Under the pieces are notes generated by a model. That model was given only the letters and a program-made list of their open reading frames with translations. It made no database searches and was not told where the DNA came from. This document shows, in pieces, positions 60,638-64,000 of a DNA stretch of 64,000 nt. The position numbers and the translations under genes are program-made. Source of the stretch: Phaeocystidibacter sp965659725 (GTDB lineage Bacteria; Bacteroidota; Bacteroidia; Flavobacteriales; Schleiferiaceae); contig CBFHXG010000007.1 of the NCBI GenBank assembly GCA_965659725.1, positions 19,759 through 83,758 on the forward strand, in the 5' to 3' direction. Numbering within the stretch: position 1 is the stretch's first letter; each line of letters starts with the position of its first letter.

Positions 60638-61699
60638 ATGAAAAACATCATCTTACTATTCTTTGCGATCACGCTTGTTGCTTGCGGTGGTAATTCAGGA
60701 AATAACTCATCGGATACAGATCCTCAAAATTCAACCGTAAGTCCGGTTGATACCCTAACCGGTGAGATCAACCGCCAGAACGATTCATTGAATGAGTATC
60801 TCTATGATAACCCATTTGATGTAGATGCATTGCTAGCACGATCACGTCGATATATAGCCGAGAAGAATATCCCTTATGCCGAGGCAGACATCCGTGCAGC
60901 CATGGAGTTGGATAGCTTGAACCCTAAAGTTCTTTTGGCCTGGGGGGATATCAATTTCTATAAGAATCAGACACGCGAATCGCGCAATGCTTGGAAGAAG
61001 TGTATCGAGTTGGATGAGCAGAATGTAGACTGCAGGCTTAAACTTGCTGAGCTCTACAATGCCGTACAGAAGTACCGCGAGAGCCTCAAGCTGGTAAATG
61101 AGGTCATTGAGATCGACCCTTCTCAGCCCGTGGCTTACTTCATCAAGGGGAATAATATTCGTGAGCTCACCGGAGATACGGCCGCCGCCGTTCGATACGT
61201 ACAGGAGGCCATCGAGCGCGATCCAGAATATTGGCCGGCTATTGATTTTGCGGCTGTGATGCTTTCTAAGCTCAATGACCCTACCGCTGAGGTGTACTTC
61301 GATCGCTTGATCGAGATCGATCCCAATAATCAACCTACCTACTACAAGAAAGGTATGTTCCACATGGGGATGAAAGACTATAACAAGGCGATTAAGGCAT
61401 TCACCATGTCTACCCAACTTCGTCCTACCGACGCCGAGAGCTTCTTCAACCTAGGATACATTCACCTTGAGCTTAACCTCAATCGTGAGGCGGCAGACTA
61501 CTTCTCTAAGTCGATCCAAGCCCGTCAAGTTAACCACCGCGCCTATTACGGCAGAGGGTTCACGTACGAGCGTATGGGTGACCTGTTGAGGGCGCAAGAA
61601 GACTTCAAGCAAGCATTGGCTTACAATCCAACGCACGAGCCTTCAAAGATAGCCTTGCGAAGGGTTCAACAGGCCATCAATGAGATGGGAGGTCAATAA
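60638..61699 (+). CDS. TPR-repeat lipoprotein
   Basis: A 353-residue envelope lipoprotein. Lipobox 'ITLVAC' with Cys near residue 15, then an Asn/Ser-rich linker. From about 55 to 350 there are eight or so tetratricopeptide repeats ('YDNPFDVDALLARSRRYIAEKNIPYAEADIRAAMELDSLNPKV', 'AESFFNLGYIHLELNLNREAADYFSKSIQARQVNHRAYYGRGFTYERMGD'), each with the W/L-G-Y-A-F-A-P spacing. TPR proteins scaffold complexes; the partner is unknown. It is monocistronic with its own promoter, and its 3' end converges with the SDR gene at a shared hairpin. Confidence 0.85.
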   Translation: MKNIILLFFAITLVACGGNSGNNSSDTDPQNSTVSPVDTLTGEINRQNDSLNEYLYDNPFDVDALLARSRRYIAEKNIPYAEADIRAAMELDSLNPKVLLAWGDINFYKNQTRESRNAWKKCIELDEQNVDCRLKLAELYNAVQKYRESLKLVNEVIEIDPSQPVAYFIKGNNIRELTGDTAAAVRYVQEAIERDPEYWPAIDFAAVMLSKLNDPTAEVYFDRLIEIDPNNQPTYYKKGMFHMGMKDYNKAIKAFTMSTQLRPTDAESFFNLGYIHLELNLNREAADYFSKSIQARQVNHRAYYGRGFTYERMGDLLRAQEDFKQALAYNPTHEPSKIALRRVQQAINEMGGQ

Positions 61700-61712
61700 G
61701 AGAAAAGGAATG

Positions 61713-61739
61713 AAAGCGGGCTAAGATTTAGCTCGCTTT
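61713..61739. terminator. Convergent hairpin at the end of the TPR and SDR genes
   Basis: 12-bp stem AAAGCGGGCTAA / TTAGCTCGCTTT (one G-T wobble) with a 3-nt loop. It overlaps the SDR stop and follows the TPR stop by 13 nt. The T-tracts outside the stem are short, so termination strength is uncertain. Confidence 0.55.
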
Positions 61740-62605
61740 GTCATTGCGGCCAACATATCCCACTCCTCTTCAGAAACCGCATCGAGGAAGTTCAACTGAC
61801 CAGCATCTTGTAGCCACTCACCGCCATCGATGGTAACCACTTCGCCGTTCATGTACGCGGCAAAAGGACTCACCATATAGGCTGCAAGGTTATTCAATTC
61901 CTGGTGTTCGCCAGATCTGCGTAGCGGGATCTGATTGACTACATTCAACTTTTCGGAAGTATCGCCAGGCAATAGTCTCGACCATGCTCCTTCAGTTGGG
62001 AATGGTCCAGGAGCGATGGCATTGGACCGGATCCCATACTTCGCCCATTCAATAGCTAAACTGCGCGTCATGGCTAGCACACCGGCCTTTGCCATGGCAG
62101 AGGGAACTACATAGGAAGATCCAGTCCAGGCGTAGGTAGTAACGATATTGAGGAAGTTTACATCTCTTTTCTTTTCACTGATCCATTGCTTTCCAAAGGC
62201 CAAGGTCACGTTCTTGGTTCCTTTCAATACGATGTCGATGATGGCATCAAAAGCATTGGCAGAAAGGCGCTCGGTTGGGCTGATGAAGTTACCAGCGGCA
62301 TTGTTCACCACAACATCCGGCGATCCCCACTTATTGTTGATCTCATCCCTGAGGTGTTCAACCTGGGCATAATCGCGAATGTCGCACGCAACGCCAAGGA
62401 CCTCACCACCTGTTTCTTTTGTGATCTCGGCAGCTGCCTCGTCCAAACGCTCTTGCTTACGGCTAGAAATCACCACCTTAGCTCCAAGCGATGAGAAGTA
62501 AGTGGACATGGATTTTCCCAATCCACTACCGCCTCCGGTAACGAGGATGACGGTGTCCTTCAAACTATCTTTAGGTAGCATCGATGTTGTGTGTGAAATA
62601 GCCAT
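61721..62605 (-). CDS. Short-chain dehydrogenase, 2,4-dienoyl-CoA reductase-like
   Basis: A 294-residue SDR oxidoreductase. 'DTVILVTGGGSGLGKSMSTYFSSLGAKVVISSRKQERLDEAA' is the NADP(H)-binding Rossmann start; 'VVNNAAGNFISPTERLSANAFDAIIDIVLKGTKNVTLAFG' and 'NIVTTYAWTGSSYVVPSAMAKAGVLAMTRSLAIEWAKYGIRSNAIAPGPF' follow the DECR subgroup, where the catalytic Tyr precedes T-G-S and the Lys lies in S-A-x-A-K-A-G, rather than the usual Y-x-x-x-K. A role in degrading unsaturated fatty acids is likely. I start at ATG 62605; the frame extends to 62665, but the added residues are out of family. It diverges from the S9 peptidase gene. Confidence 0.85.
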   Translation of the reverse strand: MAISHTTSMLPKDSLKDTVILVTGGGSGLGKSMSTYFSSLGAKVVISSRKQERLDEAAAEITKETGGEVLGVACDIRDYAQVEHLRDEINNKWGSPDVVVNNAAGNFISPTERLSANAFDAIIDIVLKGTKNVTLAFGKQWISEKKRDVNFLNIVTTYAWTGSSYVVPSAMAKAGVLAMTRSLAIEWAKYGIRSNAIAPGPFPTEGAWSRLLPGDTSEKLNVVNQIPLRRSGEHQELNNLAAYMVSPFAAYMNGEVVTIDGGEWLQDAGQLNFLDAVSEEEWDMLAAMTKRAKS

Positions 62606-62613
62606 TCGCTGTG

Positions 62614-62621
62614 TATATTTA
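62614..62621 (+). promoter_or_regulatory. Candidate -7 box (TATATTTA) for the S9 peptidase gene
   Basis: One mismatch to TAnnTTTG, 4 nt before ATG 62626. Confidence 0.35.
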
Positions 62622-62625
62622 GGGA

Positions 62626-64000
62626 ATGGCAAAATACAATAATTCCTTTGCGATGAGACGCTCAATTCTTTTTGTTCTTATGACCTTTGCGCTCTTCAGT
62701 TGCGAATCAGAGAAGACTACTATGCCTCAAGAACCTGACGTAAAGCAAATACCTGTTTCATTAGAGAAGCACGGTGATGTTAGAGTAGATGAATACTACT
62801 GGCTCAATGAGCGTGAGAACCCAGAAGTGATCGATTATCTCAATAGTGAGAACGCGTACCGCGAGTCCATCATGAAGGGAACCGAGGAAATGCAAGCCAA
62901 CCTTTATGAGGAGATGGTGGGCCGGATCAAGCAGGATGACTCATCCGTGCCCTACGAACTCGATGGTTATTTCTACTACACTCGCTATGAAGAAGGAGCT
63001 CAGTATCCCTTGTACTGTCGGAAGAAAGGCAGCCTAGAAGCTGAGGAGGAGATCATGCTTGATGTAAACGTGATGGCTGAAGGCTACTCCTATTATCAGG
63101 TGAGCGGAATTTCGATCAGACCCGATTCCAAGATGATCGCCTTTGGTGTCGATACCGTTTCTCGTAGGATCTATACCATCTATTTCAAGGATCTCGAAAC
63201 AGGAGAGGTCTTGGAAGAAGTTATACCAAATACAAGTGGCAGCAGCACTTGGGCTGAGGATAATAAAACACTTTTCTACGCCACAAAGGATCGCACCACA
63301 CTTCGTCAGGATCGCATCATCCGCCATACACTTGGAACGAATGCCAGCCTTGATACAGAGGTATACCACGAAGCTGATGAAACCTTCATCACCTACGTTT
63401 ATAAAAGTAAGAGCAAGAAGTATATCATCATTGGGAGTTCTTCCACGTTGTCCAATGAATACAGAACAGTGGATGCTTCCAACCCTGAAGGGGATTTTGA
63501 AGTCTTCCAATCTAGGGTGAGAGGCCTTGAATATGGCATCGCTCACTATGAGAACGACTGGTACATTAGGACCAATCACGATGGAGCGGTGAACTTTAAA
63601 TTGATGAAGACACCTGTCGGAAAGACTGAGGTTGTGAACTGGAAGGATGTGATTCCACATCGTGAGGATGTACTTCTGGAAAGCATTGAAATCTTCCAAG
63701 ACTACCTCGTAACTGACGAACGCAGGAATGGGTTGAACCTATTGCGCATCATCCCTTGGAACGATAAAGATGAAGAACATTTCATCGAATTCGAGGAGGA
63801 AACATACACCACCTATATCGGCAATAACCCCCAGTTCGATACCAAGAAATTGCGCTTTGGTTATTCATCACTTACTACACCTAGTTCCGTGTATTCTTAT
63901 GACATGGAATCGCGTGAACGTGAATTGCTGAAGCAACAAGAAGTGGTAGGTGGATATGACCCGAATGAATATGCATCGGAACGTATATGGGCCACAGCCG
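62626..64000 (+). CDS. S9 prolyl-oligopeptidase-family lipoprotein, oligopeptidase B-like, 3'-truncated by the window
   Basis: 458 residues are visible to the window edge; the frame stays open. Two starts compete: ATG 62626 (4 nt after a -7-like box) and ATG 62653, which gives a cleaner lipoprotein signal 'MRRSILFVLMTFALFSC'. The start of the mature protein, 'KHGDVRVDEYYWLNERENPEVIDYLNSENAYRE', is the Peptidase_S9_N signature of protease II. The visible part is the seven-bladed propeller that gates the active site ('MIAFGVDTVSRRIYTIYFKDLETGE', 'WAEDNKTLFYATKD', 'FITYVYKSKSKKYIIIGSSS'). The Ser-Asp-His hydrolase domain must lie beyond base 64000. A lipobox places it in the envelope. Confidence 0.88.
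   Translation, partial: MAKYNNSFAMRRSILFVLMTFALFSCESEKTTMPQEPDVKQIPVSLEKHGDVRVDEYYWLNERENPEVIDYLNSENAYRESIMKGTEEMQANLYEEMVGRIKQDDSSVPYELDGYFYYTRYEEGAQYPLYCRKKGSLEAEEEIMLDVNVMAEGYSYYQVSGISIRPDSKMIAFGVDTVSRRIYTIYFKDLETGEVLEEVIPNTSGSSTWAEDNKTLFYATKDRTTLRQDRIIRHTLGTNASLDTEVYHEADETFITYVYKSKSKKYIIIGSSSTLSNEYRTVDASNPEGDFEVFQSRVRGLEYGIAHYENDWYIRTNHDGAVNFKLMKTPVGKTEVVNWKDVIPHREDVLLESIEIFQDYLVTDERRNGLNLLRIIPWNDKDEEHFIEFEEETYTTYIGNNPQFDTKKLRFGYSSLTTPSSVYSYDMESRERELLKQQEVVGGYDPNEYASERIWATA

Noticed and set aside
60842..61417. 191-residue minus-strand frame within the TPR lipoprotein gene
   Set aside because: Antisense shadow produced by the repetitive TPR coding sequence; no start context.

Overview
The window is a gene-dense, moderate-GC chromosomal segment from a member of the Bacteroidota, most likely order Flavobacteriales. 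The signs are a SusC/SusD pair, PorX and two proteins with type IX secretion (T9SS) sorting tails, an LpxC-FabZ fusion, lipoproteins with Bacteroidota-style lipoboxes, a LytS/LytTR-type two-component pair behind a 'two-component propeller', and the Bacteroidota -7 promoter box TAnnTTTG in front of many genes. Species cannot be fixed from sequence alone. I see no rRNA, tRNA, CRISPR array, insertion sequence, integrase or prophage; this is a stable, mostly housekeeping region, and I found no convincing new defence or mobile system.

Layout. 1-7.9 kb: end of a membrane protein gene, a LysM glucosaminidase, a methyltransferase, a large lipoprotein with a propeller-like end, a polyproline-tailed secreted protein, a TlpA-like thioredoxin, RNase HII and a glycosyltransferase. 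8.0-12.7 kb: a rightward surface-polysaccharide operon (flippase, sulfotransferase, Wzz-like chain-length protein, O-antigen ligase/polymerase-like protein). 12.9-17.2 kb: SusC/SusD-like outer-membrane uptake pair ending in a strong terminator. 17.4-25.8 kb: a leftward block for lipid A and translation: LpxD paralogue with EF-P, then HD hydrolase, LpxD, LpxC-FabZ, LpxA, a lone ABC ATPase and a GT-C-like membrane protein.

25.9-33.3 kb: PorX, TsaE, alanine dehydrogenase, a small membrane-anchored protein, proline dehydrogenase (opposite strand), AroB and AroA. 33.3-39.9 kb: a helix-hairpin-helix/barrel protein with a second envelope protein, then the LytS-type sensor kinase and LytTR regulator, closed by a bidirectional terminator. 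40-43.9 kb: PurE; a leftward operon of a 41-residue lipoprotein, a SprT-like metalloprotein and PurK; and the MlaE/MlaF lipid-transport pair. 43.9-47.4 kb: kynurenine operon (UbiA-like membrane protein, kynureninase, kynurenine 3-monooxygenase). 47.5-64 kb: full-length glycine decarboxylase, tandem paralogous T9SS cargo proteins, a large degenerate-peptidase/propeller/barrel outer-membrane protein, endonuclease III, Bcp peroxiredoxin, RecA, a TPR lipoprotein, a dienoyl-CoA-reductase-like SDR and the start of an S9 oligopeptidase.

Cross-cutting points. (i) Six genes have an exact TAnnTTTG box only 4-6 nt before the start codon, often with a CNGC spacer, which suggests leaderless or nearly leaderless mRNAs and helps choose several starts. 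(ii) Envelope functions dominate: lipid A synthesis, polysaccharide export, Mla lipid transport, SusCD uptake, T9SS regulation and cargo. (iii) Several proteins look altered at diagnostic residues: Nth lacks most iron-sulfur cysteines, the MA-like peptidase lacks HExxH, and the UbiA-like protein lacks the first Asp-rich motif. Many start codons were moved inward from the longest reading frame on the basis of signal peptides, domain starts and promoter position; these choices are stated in each entry.
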